Shown: positions 21,195 through 32,675, counted from the stretch's first letter. The stretch: 64,000 nucleotides of DNA from Meconema thalassinum (GCA_946902985.2 OX336389.2:1291760792-1291824791); one strand, 5' to 3'. The notes: generated from the letters alone by a model not told the origin. Numbers and translations are program-made.

Positions 21195-21929
21195 TAGGCG
21201 TTCTCAACCTTTTTGAGAATGTGAGCACCAACTTCATGCCTTACCAGGTACCCGAGCACCATTAAATCGTATATAATAATAATAATAATAATATTAATAA
21301 TAATAAATGTCATCATGCTACAAACATGCGCTTCCCTTTTCTTTTCATATCTTATTCTCCCTCTGAAGTGCTGAAATAGCTAGGGATTCACCGCTCACCA
21401 GGCATGTTGCAACTGTTTGCATGACTCAAGCAGATAAAATACATTTAAGTGTGGACAGTCGAGTCGAATCAGCATCTTTCGTGTTACTCATAAAACAGGA
21501 ATGTCCAATTATTACTACCGTAGATGAAAAAATACTATTTCACAGAATAATAAAATTGCTGACTGAAAGCATGTAATGGAAACACTAATATTCCGGTTCG
21601 TGCAAAATCATTTGAATAGAAAAATGGATCTTGAGGGAGCTGGTGCTCATGAGTTCTTATTGGCTCGTATGATGGCAACACCAAATTTCATTTGAAGAGC
21701 TCCATGGAGCTAGCGAGCATTCTTTGGTTCGTATGGCGAGAGCACCAAATTTCATTTAAAGAGCTCCATGGAGCTAGCGAGCATTCTTTGGTTCGTATGG
21801 CGAGAGCACCAAATTTCAATTAAAGAGCTCCATGGAGCTAGCGAGCATTCTTTGGTTCGTATGGCGAGAGCACCAAATTTCATTTAAAGAGCACCGTGGA
21901 ACTCGCGAGCACCAGGTTGAGAATGCCTG
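21195..21929. mobile_element. hAT-like non-autonomous element carrying a 64-bp minisatellite
   Basis: The left end is TAGGCGTTCTCAACCTTTTT. The right end read on the minus strand is CAGGCATTCTCAACCTGGTG. The CAGNNNTTCTCAACC form is typical of a group of hAT elements. Flanks CTGTATAG (21187-21194) and CTATACAG (21930-21937) match at 6 of 8 bases, consistent with an aged 8-bp TSD. Inside are an AAT run (about 21270-21306) and four 64-bp tandem units. No transposase frame. Confidence 0.65.
21697..21905. repeat. 64-bp tandem repeat, about 3.3 units plus a diverged leading unit
   Basis: Units begin at 21697, 21761, 21825 and 21889 with GAGCTCCATGGAGCTAGCGA, and contain GGTTCGTATGGCGAGAGCAC. GAGCTCCATGGAGCT is itself close to palindromic. 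A diverged unit precedes at about 21630-21696. The last unit grades into the element's right end, so the array grew from terminal sequence. Confidence 0.9.
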
Positions 21930-21937
21930 CTATACAG

Positions 21938-23654
21938 TGTATAAACGAACTATTGTACTGGATTTGAATAGTGAAAGATCAAGTTGTGATCAAACCAGAA
22001 GTAAGAGGTTATCCTCCAAAAGTGCAAAGAGAACAGTTCCTGAACAATCAATAATATTTGTTTCTCTGTAAGTTATCATAACATCATTCACCGAATCTTC
22101 CGTTAAATCTGGTAGATTTTTCTTTTGGTCAGTACTCTGGAAATGTTACGGTACACTGAGCTACAAATAGCCAACGAACTGTTCTGCTTCAGCAAGCTTG
22201 AAAGTGGGTCTCTTGAAGTGTCCTCTCGAAATAGACTCCCTTTGCCGGTGTTTGAAGATGACCGGAGACGGCGCTGTAGCTGGACGTGGCAGCCGTATCA
22301 CCTGCACCTTGAGAAAGAGAAAGCAGGCGAACGTCACTAATGGTGACTACTGTCGGTGCAGAAATTATGTGCACCCGAGTTTGGAGATAAATAGCAAGAT
22401 AACCAAAAGGCTTACAGAAGAACAAGTAACATCACCAGTTTCCTTGTTTATTTCTGCGTTGATTGGTAATAAAGGTGATAAAGGTAACTTTTAGAAACGT
22501 ATTTCTTAAATATCTTTTATGTCAGGTATAATGCAAAAAGTACTGGTTTTTGGTGGGTTTCGAGGGAAACTTCGACTTAAGAGATTCACAACTTTCAACG
22601 CAGTTGTGCTACAGTAACCAAATTTCAGTATGTGTTAGTCAGATTTTTTTTTTTTTTTTTTTTTGTGTATATGTGACGTTTCAAAATTTTATCTCCAACA
22701 CAAACAACAGAACAATCAATAACGTGAAAGGCTCACATTTAAAACTGGACTTCCGTAGAAGTTCGTTCTTGGGTGCGTTCTAATCCACATATACTAAGCG
22801 TCTGCCATATGTAACTATCCGTAATGTAAATAAATGGGTTTATTTTATATAGATTGATATTTATTATGATTTTGGTGGCTGTTGTCGGCCAGAGTTTCAT
22901 CCCCAAACTGGGAGCAGAAATGTTCGAGCAAGGAATCCCATTGATTCAAAAGGCGTACATCAGTGACGAATTCTGAATTTTGTATGAAAACATGCACTAG
23001 TTCCATATATTTTCTAAATTAAGCCGAGCGTTTTGCGTAAAAGGAAAAAAAGGATTTGTATGTATTTTATTTAAATAGCAAAGTTTATGCCATTCACTCC
23101 GGTAGTTGTACCATGAACTCATGGCAAACAGACTACATCCTGTAATCTTTTGTGTTCCTCGCTTTAAAAATAAAGTAGAAATCGTGCTCAGCTCCTCGAA
23201 ATGCATCACGGATCTGCATGAAAGCTCAAGGTTCTTGCTATCTTAAAGCTGATTACACAGCATAACTCAAAATATTTTACGATCCCTAGTGTTCGGAGTT
23301 GTGTAAGTATCATTGAAGCAAACAGACACCAATTAAACTGTGGGTATATTAGATAATTAGGCACATCATCTGGGATAAATACGAAGTAATAGCCGAAAAA
23401 TAAACATACGAGGGATCAAACATATTGTATATTGAAAATAAAGGCTAATTGATTATTATCCCACACTAAACGTAGCGAAGTTCCTATAAGTGCTGATTAA
23501 AACAACACAAATCGCTTCATCGTTTTGACGAAGTAATCCAGTATTTTTGCAGGCTAATGATTGCCGTTCAGCGATATATTGTAATATTAATTGCTTCCAA
23601 TGCAATGCGCCCTACTGCTTGTCATAACTGAGAGAGAGAGTAGCTATTATTTCA
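21938..23654. other. No recognised feature
   Basis: No repeat match in the window and no convincing frame (longest 98 codons). A poly-T run lies at about 22645-22663. This is one of the longer apparently unique stretches. Confidence 0.45.
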
Positions 23655-23955
23655 ATGTTTGGGGCTTGCCCACCGTAGTCCTCAGCTCCGTGTACTTGAG
23701 TGTGTTTATCCTGTCTGATAACACGAGCTATTGTATTGTTTGTAGTAGTGTCTGTAGTTGCAATTGGGACTAGAATTGGGAAGGAGCTGGTCGTGGCTTT
23801 TAGATCAGTGCCGTCTCAGCATTTGCTTAGAGGAACCACGGAAAAGCATTTCTCATTCCACTCCCCAGTTATCCTCGTCACGTTTCAGACCCCAGAATAG
23901 ATTGAAATTGCTTGGCAAGGCCAGGAATCGAACTCAGGGCCTTTGGTACGGAAAT
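23655..23955 (-). mobile_element. SINE family A-related copy, degraded
   Basis: The minus strand has GAGTTCGATTCCTGGCCTTG then the GCCAAGCAATTTCAATC linker, a degraded central domain (TTCCGTGGTTCCTCTAAGCA) and a tail ending near GCTGAGGACTACGGTGGGCA. The second tRNA-like unit is missing. Confidence 0.7.
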
Positions 23956-24013
23956 CTCAAAACTTCCCCTAAAAGTTGACAGGAAAGACAGGTAGTAAGG
24001 ACAGCTCACCTAA

Positions 24014-24721
24014 GGCTTCGATCACATTGGAGGCACGCTTGTGCATGTAATTTGGTGGCGCGCACGTGCGCAAGCGTGCACATATAAACAAAATCTATAG
24101 GAGAGTGACTGAAACAAGTGGTGACGTGTCCGTCGTCGCTCACACTGCCCGCCAAGCAAGTGCACGCTTGCACAAGCTTGATCCGACTCCACTTCGAAAC
24201 AAAAATATTTGTTTTGTACTTGCAAGCGTGCGTGATCTCAGTTGCTTTCTGATCATCGAGGCAGTTACAGTGTAGTGTTGTGGAACTCCTGATTTGTGTG
24301 TTTACGAGTATATGGTGGATACGGAAACGCTTTATCGATGCCGTGAGAAGAAGAAGACCGATTTGTCCAGTATATAGTAGAAAGTGTCTGGTATCATTCT
24401 GAAGTATTCAAAAAACTTATCAGGCTGTCTAAGCAAATCGTTGAATATTCGTGCATACTCTCCATCTTCCACTCTGTCCAAAAATACTCGTTCACCCACT
24501 CTTCCCTGATTTCCTGCACATTCCAAAAATAAAAAGTTTAAAACACCATTTTCCAAAACAATGTCCTCATCGTCTGACATCTCCATTTCGACTGACCTGT
24601 TTATAATAATTAACTTGCACTTGCTTGCATTTAGTGTGAGCACGTTGCTGTTCACGCCAGCTTGCGCACGCACGCGCCACCAAATTACTTGCGCAAGCGT
24701 GCCTCCAATGTGATCGAAGCC
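24014..24721 (-). mobile_element. PIF/Harbinger-type element, deletion derivative (708 bp)
   Basis: Ends are ~61-bp terminal inverted repeats with about four mismatches, beginning GGCTTCGATCACATTGGAGG, flanked by TAA on both sides (24011-24013, 24722-24724), the 3-bp target typical of PIF/Harbinger. Inside, a minus-strand frame resembles the N-terminal part of a Harbinger transposase. The catalytic DDE part is missing, so the copy cannot mobilise itself. GC-rich CGCACGTGCGCAAGC motifs are repeated just inside both ends. Confidence 0.85.
24332..24673 (-). pseudogene. Truncated Harbinger-like transposase, N-terminal fragment
   Basis: The minus-strand frame of 113 codons includes GRVGERVFLDRVEDGEYARI then FNDLLRQPDKFFEYFRM and IPDTFYYILDKS. 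The pattern of a short acidic leader, then ...KFFxYFRMxPxTFxYIL, is the start of HARBI1-type nucleases. The first codons (MRAQAGVNS) are encoded by the terminal inverted repeat, so the true start is probably the methionine near residue 30 (MEMSDDEDIVLENG). It ends in unrelated SVFFFSRHR where the catalytic domain was deleted. Confidence 0.7.
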
Positions 24722-24724
24722 TAA

Positions 24725-25874
24725 GGTGGAGAGGAGAGGCTTGTCCTTGCTTTGCTCAAGCTTCTTGTAGCACCAGAGGTGAAGTTATCTGAAGACAATA
24801 CACCGCTCCTTCCTGTTCACAAGGCGGGGCTCCAGGATGTTGCACTTATTTAAGAACACAATTTGAATATTAGGAATGACTCACTTCCTTGAGACCTTGA
24901 CTGAAAGTCAAGAGTTACCAGGGCGTCAACTGATGTTAACATGATTTCACCCGGAAATGACCATTGAAAGAAATGATTTGCCATCGAAGGACATCCTGTT
25001 ACATCATGCAGTAAAGTAATTCCAGCTCTGAGCACTTAAGCTGTGCTTGATATTGTCACATGATCGTACAGTGTTGCCGCTTCTACTTCCTGAAATTAAG
25101 AATCCCCGTATATTGACGCAATTGTGCGTTTGGGTTACATGAAAAATAACGCGGGTACTTTAAAATTACACGCTGTTTGTAGAACTATACACCGTTTGAC
25201 AACATTGCCGGGGTGTGAAACCCGTAGCCCATAACTTATAATTACCATATTCATAGCAATTTTCTTATGGGAGCAATTGACTTTACAAATATTGCAGTAT
25301 AAAAGGCCTTTTGCTATATCTTGAAATGCAGTATTTTGCATTTATCTGTCGGCACAGACTCGAGTAAAGCGTGGCCTTTCGCCAATATCTCCGTCTCATT
25401 CATGGCTGTGATGATATGGAAGCTATACTGAGGTAGAGCTTAGATTACTCTCGAATGGCAGAAACCTTCACGTAGCGACGAGGTGGGAGGAGAGAGCAGG
25501 GAAGGAAGGTAGTGGAGGGGGTAACTAATGCTGTGCTGCAGGGAGACACACCTACGTGCAATACAGTCACAATAACCAGGAGCCGATGTGAACTCTTCCG
25601 TAGAAACTAACGCAGTGAACGTTCCTCCACTCCCGCTCACGCTGCAGCACATGGACTCTCCCGCATACGAAACAGCTGAGGGTTTGTACCATTAGAAAGT
25701 AATCACGCTCTAAGGGTAGTGCTGAGTAATGGCATTCGGGCATAGTGCCCGTGAATGATGTGAAAGGTGCTACTAATACAATCAGTGCTGCTGATGAAAG
25801 AAATGGCAATCCCCACTAATCATCCTCATCATGACGTGCGGCGTCAATTTAAAAGACGTAAGCTTGTTTTTGTT
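24725..25874. other. No recognised feature
   Basis: No repeat match or convincing frame. Confidence 0.45.
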
Positions 25875-25944
25875 GTTTCATTTCAGGGGCTTGGACATCG
25901 TGATCATTCAGCCCCGTGTACTTGGGGGAGTGTGGATCGCACAG
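25875..25944 (-). mobile_element. SINE family A tail fragment
   Basis: The minus strand contains CCAAGTACACGGGGCTGAAT, GATCACGATGTCCAAGCCCC then a TGAAATGAAACAAC end. Only the last ~70 bp of the SINE remain. Confidence 0.75.
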
Positions 25945-26029
25945 CCATACAAACTATATCCACATGGCGAAAAATATTGCGGATATCCGTGGATAAACCT
26001 GCGGATATCCGAATCCGCGCAGGGCTTTA
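25945..26029. mobile_element. Terminal fragment of the GCGGATA hAT-type family
   Basis: Contains GCGGATATCCGTGGATAAAC and ends CCGCGCAGGGCTTTA, the reverse complement of the terminal TAAAGCCC...GCGG of the element at 9424-10073. It probably keeps only one end. Confidence 0.7.
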
Positions 26030-26515
26030 GTGATCGTTCAATATATTGCGCAATTCAGCGTATGGAAAAAATCCACTTTACAAATTCGTTCTCCAGCACC
26101 AGAAGCCGAAATATATTTCTGAAAACACGAGAATGCTACATAGGATACAATTTAGCTTCCACAAATCAACCTACAAAGTAAGTTGTTTTATTAAAAGTGT
26201 AGTCTGTATGGAAAGTGGAAAGAAAAACAAGTTAATTTAATTTTGCAAATCGGGTAAAAATAACACACAAAAAAGCTGACAAACGTACATATTTTCGTAA
26301 AGACCCCCTCCCCTCCACCAAAAGAAAATAAAAATTATCGTACACTTTTGTCACATTCTTGTGTGGACCCCCCCCCCCCATTCGAGCGAACGTATTTTAT
26401 GGATGAACCCTTATACTGTAGTTGGCATTGTTTCCGTCTACAAGTCAGGCGTGAGGTCAAATGGCGGATGGTATTTACAACCGGTTGCTCTCATTGAACC
26501 TCACCTTCGGGCACC
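26030..26515. other. No recognised feature
   Basis: A poly-C run lies at about 26370-26379. Frames of up to 116 codons have no support. Confidence 0.45.
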
Positions 26516-27049
26516 CTTTAAATGTTTTTCCATGGTTTTCAATTCTCAACTCCAGGCTAATATCGGGATGGTACCCTCTAATACAGGCTGTTCCAGCCGA
26601 GCAACCCGTCCGTGAGCAGCGGAGTACTCGCCGCCTTACGTGAGTAAACCTGCAACATTCAATACAGCTCTGTTGTGGGGGGCTGCCGTCACTTCGCGGT
26701 GGATACATCAAGACTGGCTGGAAGTGCATGGACTTGTACTATGACCTTCGTCCAGTGACGCATGGTTAATTTTACCGGGACCACTTGCCGTGGCGTATTA
26801 GAGCAGGCTGTTCCAAATCCACGAGTTTGAGTTTGAGTACACGCGAGTACTCAGCCTTGATGCTCGGAGCACGGCTACAGAGGGACTGGGGGTGATAGCT
26901 AATAGAAAATAAAGCAGTGATGCGACAGCCGAGAAAAACTAGGAATAAGGAAATGAGCAAATATTTTTGTATTAGATCAGTGGCGCAGAAACGATCTTAT
27001 ATATTAAAATAATCGGGTAGAAATTTCACCGTTTACTAAAACTGAAATA
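26516..27049. other. Mostly unassigned; short SINE central-domain fragment
   Basis: 26520-26580 resembles the SINE central domain (TTCCATGGTTTTCAATTCTC, GGCTAATATCGGGATGGTA). GCAGGCTGTTCCA-like motifs occur at about 26585 and 26804. The remainder is unmatched. Confidence 0.45.
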
Positions 27050-27125
27050 TCTCAAGACAAATTCAAACACACCCAAGTACACCGGTCTGATGACCAAAAT
27101 GTTCCAACCCCATACAAATAGAAAT
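27050..27125 (+). mobile_element. SINE family A-like tail fragment
   Basis: AGACAAATTCAAACACACCC then AAGTACACCGGTCTGATGAC resembles the end of family A, continuing to an AATTAACAACAA end. Confidence 0.65.
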
Positions 27126-27126
27126 T

Positions 27127-27390
27127 AACAACAATCAATTCGTCTGACAACCTTTGCTTCTGTGGTGAATGTAGTAGTGTATGCAACTGTATTATTAGGG
27201 TCAGGAATGAGGTAGGTGTCACAGGACTTGAAATAAGGGACTATGCCGGCATTTACCTGCACAGAGCGTGGAAAAACTATGCTCAGGATAGCCACTGCCA
27301 GCTCCGGGATTCGAACCCCCGACTTCCGAACTTGCTGCAGCTTCCCATCGCGGTCGTGGTGAACGATTTAACGCGAGATCGTGATGTTGA
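27127..27390 (-). mobile_element. SINE family A2 copy
   Basis: The minus strand contains GTTAAATCGTTCACCACGAC, AAGCTGCAGCAAGTTCGGAA, GGGGGTTCGAATCCCGGAGC, then a central-domain remnant GGTAAATGCCGGCATAGTC. It parallels 18759-19064 and supports A2 as a distinct family whose head differs from family A. Confidence 0.8.
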
Positions 27391-27654
27391 GAAGGCATTG
27401 TGGTGCAACATGAGCTCCATGATCTCCATTTAGTAAGTCATAAAATAAAATCCCTTGCAGCAGGAACAATGGCTGGTAACCAGAGCGAGCATTATACCTT
27501 ACACAGTATTTCATGACGATCTGGGGAATGGCATGACCCCCAACACACACACATTTGTGAATAAGGTCGTGTCCCAAAGCTCAGCCGATAACTGCTGGCA
27601 ACTAATGTTCTACGAAGCATTATGGCCTGTGTGTTCGAATCACAGCCTCCTTCA

Positions 27655-27910
27655 TAGACTTGTGTGGTGTAGTGGCTAGCATTTTTGACTGTCACAGTGG
27701 AGGCGCGGGTTCGATTCCCGGCTCTGAAAAGAAATTTAATTCTGGTCTGAGGGCTAGAACGGGGTACCCTAAGTTTCGTGGTGCAAAACTGAGAAGAGGC
27801 AGGTTTCATCCCTACTTCAGCCATCCTGGAAGTGGTTTTCTATGGTTTCTCACTTCTACTTCAGGCAAATGCTGGGATGGTACTTTCCTACATACCCAAA
27901 TCGTACCTCA
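27655..27910 (+). mobile_element. SINE family A, 3'-truncated
   Basis: Head (GTGTGGTGTAGTGGCTAGCA, GCGGGTTCGATTCCCGGCTC), second tRNA-like unit (GGCAGGTTTCATCCCTACTT) and central domain. The copy ends at the CAAATCGTACCTCAAT region, where a family C head starts. Confidence 0.88.
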
Positions 27911-28115
27911 ATCTGGCTGCGTGGCTCAGTGGTAACGTTCTCACTTGCTGAGCCCAAGGTTGCAGGTTCGTATCCTGGCGCAGTCAGTTGGCATTTGAGG
28001 GTGCGAAAATGCGAGAGAGCCGTGTCAGTAGATCCCCTTCGGAGCACAATTCTGGTACCCGGCGTCTCTATAAGCCAGTGTAGTTAAAAGGGAAGTAAAA
28101 CAAATAGCATTATTA
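27911..28115 (+). mobile_element. SINE family C, full-length-like
   Basis: CTGGCTGCGTGGCTCAGTGG head, GCAGGTTCGTATCCTGGCGC box, GTGCGAAAATGCGAGAGAGC, TCAGTAGATCCCCTTCGG and AAGGGAAGTAAAACAAATAG end. The usual run between AGTAGAT and CCCCTTCGG is shortened. Confidence 0.85.
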
Positions 28116-28321
28116 GCGCGTAACTCAATTAAGTACACGCTCAAGTACTGAGGGGCAGATGACCTCGGTGTTCCACCCCTTAAAACTCCAATAACTAACA
28201 CTAGTACAGCCATCACAGTGACACAGGTTATTAGACAACATGAACTACTGTACTTCAGGCAAATTGTTTCCTGCATTATTTGCACTAATTTTTGGGGACT
28301 TACCAACACAGTTTCTCATAT
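28116..28321. other. Unassigned; SINE-tail-like bits
   Basis: CACTAGTACAGCCATCACAG then GACACAGGTTATTAGACAA at about 28199-28238 resembles the family A tail. The rest is unmatched. Confidence 0.5.
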
Positions 28322-29018
28322 TAAAAAAGTGACAGTCAGTCTGAAAGACTAGACTTTGTATCATTTTAAATGCTACAAATGCTGAAAAATGCTAGAAAGG
28401 CTGGAAGCTTCTCGCTTCGCTCGAAGCCAAAGACTCTTAACATGTTAGAAAATTATCTGCATAATACTTATCTTGCTTTATAATACTTAACCTTGTTTCA
28501 AATTACTCGCGAACGACAAGTGCAAACCAAGGGCAAAGCAAGATCAAGCGCGCGGAGGGAGATGGCTGGATGACGTGCCCCTTCCATCCAGTCTAAAAAC
28601 ACTTATAGTGGGCGATGTATTGAAGATAGAGATATGTTCTCACGGACATTTTTGTAGAACATTTCATGCTGACATTTCATACTGATATTTTTAACGGTTT
28701 GCCCAGTGTAAGCTTAAGAAGCGCACGGACGCCAAGTTTGTTTTCGACTTTTTCACTGAAATCGTTATTGCCTGGCTTCCTTTGATCATACATAAATTAT
28801 TTTCTACAGAATCTTTCCTCGAGATATCCCTTACAGAATGGTGAAAACTGCATCAAAATCCATCCAGTAGTTCTCGAGATTACCCGTGACATCCAAGAAA
28901 CGGGGATAGAGATTGTCGGGGTACACATGCACCAAGCGGTACTTGACGTCACGCACCTCAGTGCATCTGGGTACATTTCGTCCCGTCACCGTAACGTAAC
29001 GCCAGACCCCAGCGTAAC
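28322..29018 (+). repeat. Dispersed repeat copy, inverted relative to 1757-2437
   Basis: Same family as 1757-2437, read here as AAAAAAGTGACAGTCAGTC ... GTAACGTAACGCCAG. It carries an extra ~60-bp stretch around 28405-28465 that is absent from the other copy. Confidence 0.75.
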
Positions 29019-29115
29019 GACGAAGTCGACAAGATCATTTAAAATGATAATACCTTAGAAAACTTGAACACACATCCAAGTACACCACAATGTCGCAAAG
29101 CCCCTGAAGAGTCAA
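29019..29115 (+). mobile_element. SINE family A tail fragment
   Basis: AACACACATCCAAGTACACC then AATGTCGCAAAGCCCCTGAA and an AACTACAACA end. Confidence 0.65.
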
Positions 29116-31278
29116 CTACAACAGGCTTGTGCTCTGAAACATACTAGGCTTTGTACTTGTCGATAACCAAGCTAGTTTACTAGTTACTATAGACTTGATT
29201 GGTATGTGCTCAGCAGCTTTATGACTTCATAACCGGAATATCGGTAAACATCTACCATAGTTGATTGTGACTGAAATTGTAGCCTTAGGACACGGTCTAT
29301 TTATAGCATCACCTACCTTAGTGCTGCCGGGGCAATGGGAGTTCAGTCTTCATGTAAACTTCCGTTCAGGAAACTGTTATTTTTTCTGCATAGGCATGAT
29401 TAACTTATAGGGAGAGAGGACGCGTCCCAACTAAAATGGTTCTCTTGAAAATCAACATAAAGGAAAGAGAAGGAAGAAATACTTGATTTAGTAAAAGGGG
29501 CTTGGAAATCATTATCGTCAGTTCTGCGCACTCGTGTGTGCGTTGAATTTATGTGATAACATACGTTGTTAAGGTGTCTGCAGTGATGTGTGTATTTGAA
29601 TTGACGGGCGCAGTCAAATTGGGCCAGCTAATTACACTGATAAAATCGGACAGACTTTTCTGGCCACCATGATCTGCCCCTTTGATAAGACATAGTCCAA
29701 TTCGGCCAGTGATAGCTCATTAGTAAACTCCCTTCTCTTCCCCCACTCTGCAGCCAACACATACCATACTGTTCACATGTTCCAACATTTCGTCATTAAA
29801 CTGTTGGAGGGGAGGTGGCTCTGTTTGACGGTCCGAGGGGTGTCAATTACTATAAATTCACATACTCTATGTATGACCTAGCGTTCAGGATATGGTGACA
29901 ACTATTGTATGTGGAGGAGCTTTATACAAGGAATACGATATGTCCTCAATAGTTTCACAAATATGGACATCCATGAGATTGTGTTCGATAAACTGACAGC
30001 GTTAATATAACCTAAGTGCAAGCTCTAATATTTTACCCGATATTCATTGCATACACTAATGAATGAACAAAATTAATTTTTAATAAACCAAGTGAACAAT
30101 TTTCATTGAATAGCCTAACCTATTAGATTAAATTAAAACATACTTAATACCAGTAACGTAATTAACAGTTGGAGATTCATTTTAAGGGCTGGGGTAGCTT
30201 GACAATCAGCCCCGTGTACTGAATTTTTAATTGGTGTAAATTATATTTATATACTAATCAAGGGTCGCAATATTATTTAGCAATTATATTTCGACCACGC
30301 AGCCAGACTGAAATGGTTTTCCGTGCTTTCCTATTTTCAACTCTATACAAATTAAGGAACTGACCCTTCCAATAGGCCACGGCTGCTTCCTTCCAACTCC
30401 TTACTTAGGTTCATTAATTTCTTCTCTCAGTAGCTCATGTTGTGAGGTCGGCTCCAGGAAAGGCATCCGGCCGTCAAAGAAACCACCACGTTCATGGCAC
30501 CTAATTCCCGGCGAGAAAAGGGTAGATATCCCAAGTAAATTCTACCTTATAAATTCTCTTAGTGATGACTAGAGGGCAGATGCTGTTGAAATGTCATATG
30601 TTTCCTTTTCAAATTACAGTAATACGACGTCCATTGCCGTAGAAATACTTTCTACGCAGTAGCGAAGGGGAAACACACGCTCAATTCAACATTATTTTAT
30701 ATTTTCGCCATTTTTTGATTCATGCATTTTAGACAATTTTACGACAATATTTACCAATATGATATTCTTTTACATAATTTTAATGCATCCTATATTTTTT
30801 CTCATACGATGAAAAATGTTAAAATACTCTTCATAGGCTAGTAAATGTAGTTAGTTTTGTAAATGATTAGAAAAAAGAATCCTACGACTGACACGAGTAA
30901 ACGAGTTGTTTTAAGTTAAATGAGAAAAGTGTTCTACATAATTTAAATTAATTCCAAAGTATTGCTGTATTAAATTACTCCAGCTAATCGTTTTTTTTTT
31001 CTTTTTGTCTATCCGGGAAGTTGGTTTTAGAGATTTTAATTAATATGGTTCAAAGAAACACTAAGATTAAGAATGGCATTTTAACTGCCATTTCCTTGTT
31101 AAATTCAAGTATATTTTAATGAGAGTAGGTAATTGAGTAGTTAATAAAACAGGATTGCTTCTATGAATCCTCAATAAAACTGTCGCCATATTTCAGTTTG
31201 ATGGAATAGTTTCTTTTAAAGTCGTTTTCATTCATTTTTGTAGTATTTTTAGATGTCATTTCACTGAGCATTGTATGT
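29116..31278. other. Mostly unassigned, AT-rich, with three SINE scraps
   Basis: Minus-strand family A tail fragments lie at about 29496-29605 (GGGGCTTGGAAATCATTATC) and 30186-30225 (CTTGACAATCAGCCCCGTGT). A plus-strand family G remnant lies at about 30306-30535 (TGGTTTTCCGTGCTTTCC, AGGCATCCGGCCGTCAAAG). No coding frame of note; 30600-31260 is very AT-rich. Confidence 0.5.
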
Positions 31279-31665
31279 CCACCTCATTACGTAGTGGCTG
31301 CCACCGTGGAGGCCCAGGTTCGATACCCGGCTCTGCCAAGAATTTTAATTCTGGTTTGAGGGCTGGAACGGGGAACACTTAGCCTCGTGAGTTAAAACTG
31401 AGTGGAGGAGGGTTCGTCCCACCTCCCCATTCTGGAAGTAGTTTACCGTGGTTTCCCACATCTACTCCAGGCAAATGCCAGATTGAGTCCTGACTGGATG
31501 CCACGGCTGCCTCCTTCCCAATCCTCATCTAAATTACAACTACACACAATAATACAGCCATCGCAATAAGACAAGTTATCAGACAAATTCCACACACACA
31601 ACCAACTACACGGGGTTACATGACGACGTTGTCGCAAAGCCCCTCAATGAATCAACAATAATGGT
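31279..31665 (+). mobile_element. SINE family A, near full length
   Basis: Shortened head (GTAGTGGCTGCCACCGTGGA), GCCCAGGTTCGATACCCGGC, second unit with a damaged box (GAGGGTTCGTCCCACCTCC), central domain and tail AAAGCCCCTCAATGAATCAA. Confidence 0.88.
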
Positions 31666-31865
31666 CTAACAAACCCGTGGTTGGGAGGACCCAAACATCA
31701 AGCCGACTGCAACCCAGCTCATAGCCTACACATTGTGGGGAACGAATAACCTGCGCGACGACACCCTTAGCCACATCACCTCGATTTTAGGTCATGGGGA
31801 ACTACTTCTCATATCAAGCAGGTACTTATTTGTCCTGATGAGGCCGAGTGTACACCTTTCCTTCT

Positions 31866-32140
31866 GCTGATGCAGAAATGAGAAGAGGCGGGTTTGATTC
31901 CTACGTCAGCCATTCTAGAAGTGGTTTTCCATGGTTTCTCATTTGTACTCCAGGCAGATGCCTACATTGTACCTAAATTTAGGCCATGCCGCCCTTCTAA
32001 CCATATCCTATCCAAATTACAAGTAGTTTACACAATAGTACGCTACAGCAGTTCCAATAACACAGATTATCAGACAGATTTCACACACACCAAAGTACAC
32101 AGCACTACATGATCGCAAAGCCTTCAAAATGAATAAACGA
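31866..32140 (+). mobile_element. SINE family A, 5'-truncated
   Basis: Begins within the second tRNA-like unit (GAGAAGAGGCGGGTTTGATT) and runs through the central domain to a CAAAGCCTTCAAAATGAATA tail. Confidence 0.85.
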
Positions 32141-32185
32141 CAAAAGACACCCCTTTCCAGCCCTCAAGTCAGATCTTAAGTATGA

Positions 32186-32602
32186 CTGGCTGCGATGCTC
32201 ACTGGTAAGGAAAGGAAGATTGTAGTTTAACGTGACCGTTAATCTCGAGATCATAAGCCACGGGACCTCCTTTTTACGTGGAATCCGAACCACAGGACAT
32301 GGCATTTCACTTTGAAAATCGCACATGCATTGACCGGGAATCGAACCCGGTCCGCCGTGGTGAGAGGCCAACAGCTTGACCGCTGCGCCACCACGCCCCT
32401 CACTGGTAAGGATCTTGCCCACTGTGCCCAAGGCTGCAGGATTGAATCCTGGCGCAGACACTTAGCATTTGTGGGTGCGTAATTGCGATGGCGCTGTGTC
32501 AGTAGGTTTACTGGCACGTTAAAGATCTTCGGGACAAAATTCAGGCACTCCGGCCACAGTAGTTAAAAGAGACGTAAAACCAATAACATTATATATATCT
32601 TA
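32186..32602 (+). mobile_element. SINE family C interrupted by a family D SINE
   Basis: The 5' 26 bp (GGCTGCGATGCTCACTGGTA) lie left of 32212. After 32400 the copy resumes with CTGGTAAGGATCTTGCCCAC, GGATTGAATCCTGGCGCAGA and the 3' part to AAAAGAGACGTAAAACCAAT. The interruption duplicates CACTGGTAAGGA. Confidence 0.9.
32212..32400 (-). mobile_element. SINE family D, complete 189-bp copy with 12-bp TSD
   Basis: Inserted in the family C SINE, with perfect CACTGGTAAGGA repeats at 32200-32211 and 32401-32412. The minus strand reads AGGGGCGTGGTGGCGCAGCG, GACCGGGTTCGATTCCCGGT, TTTTCAAAGTGAAATGCCAT and an AAACTACAATCTTCCTT end. It defines the family's full length and shows D was active after C. Confidence 0.95.
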
Positions 32603-32605
32603 AGT

Positions 32606-32672
32606 TTATGGCTGGAATCTAATCCAGAGCCTCCTCGGTAAGAGAAAAGTGTGCTATCCATACACCACGGAG
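32606..32672 (-). repeat. tRNA-like segment
   Basis: The minus strand reads CCTCCGTGGTGTATGGATAG ... TCTGGATTAGATTCCAGCCA, with A and B box-like blocks at tRNA spacing. Likely an orphan SINE head. Confidence 0.55.
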
Positions 32673-32675
32673 GAC

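Noticed and set aside
24066..24275. Plus-strand frame in the Harbinger-type element.
   Set aside because: It overlaps the terminal inverted repeat and shows no similarity, while the minus strand carries the transposase-like frame.
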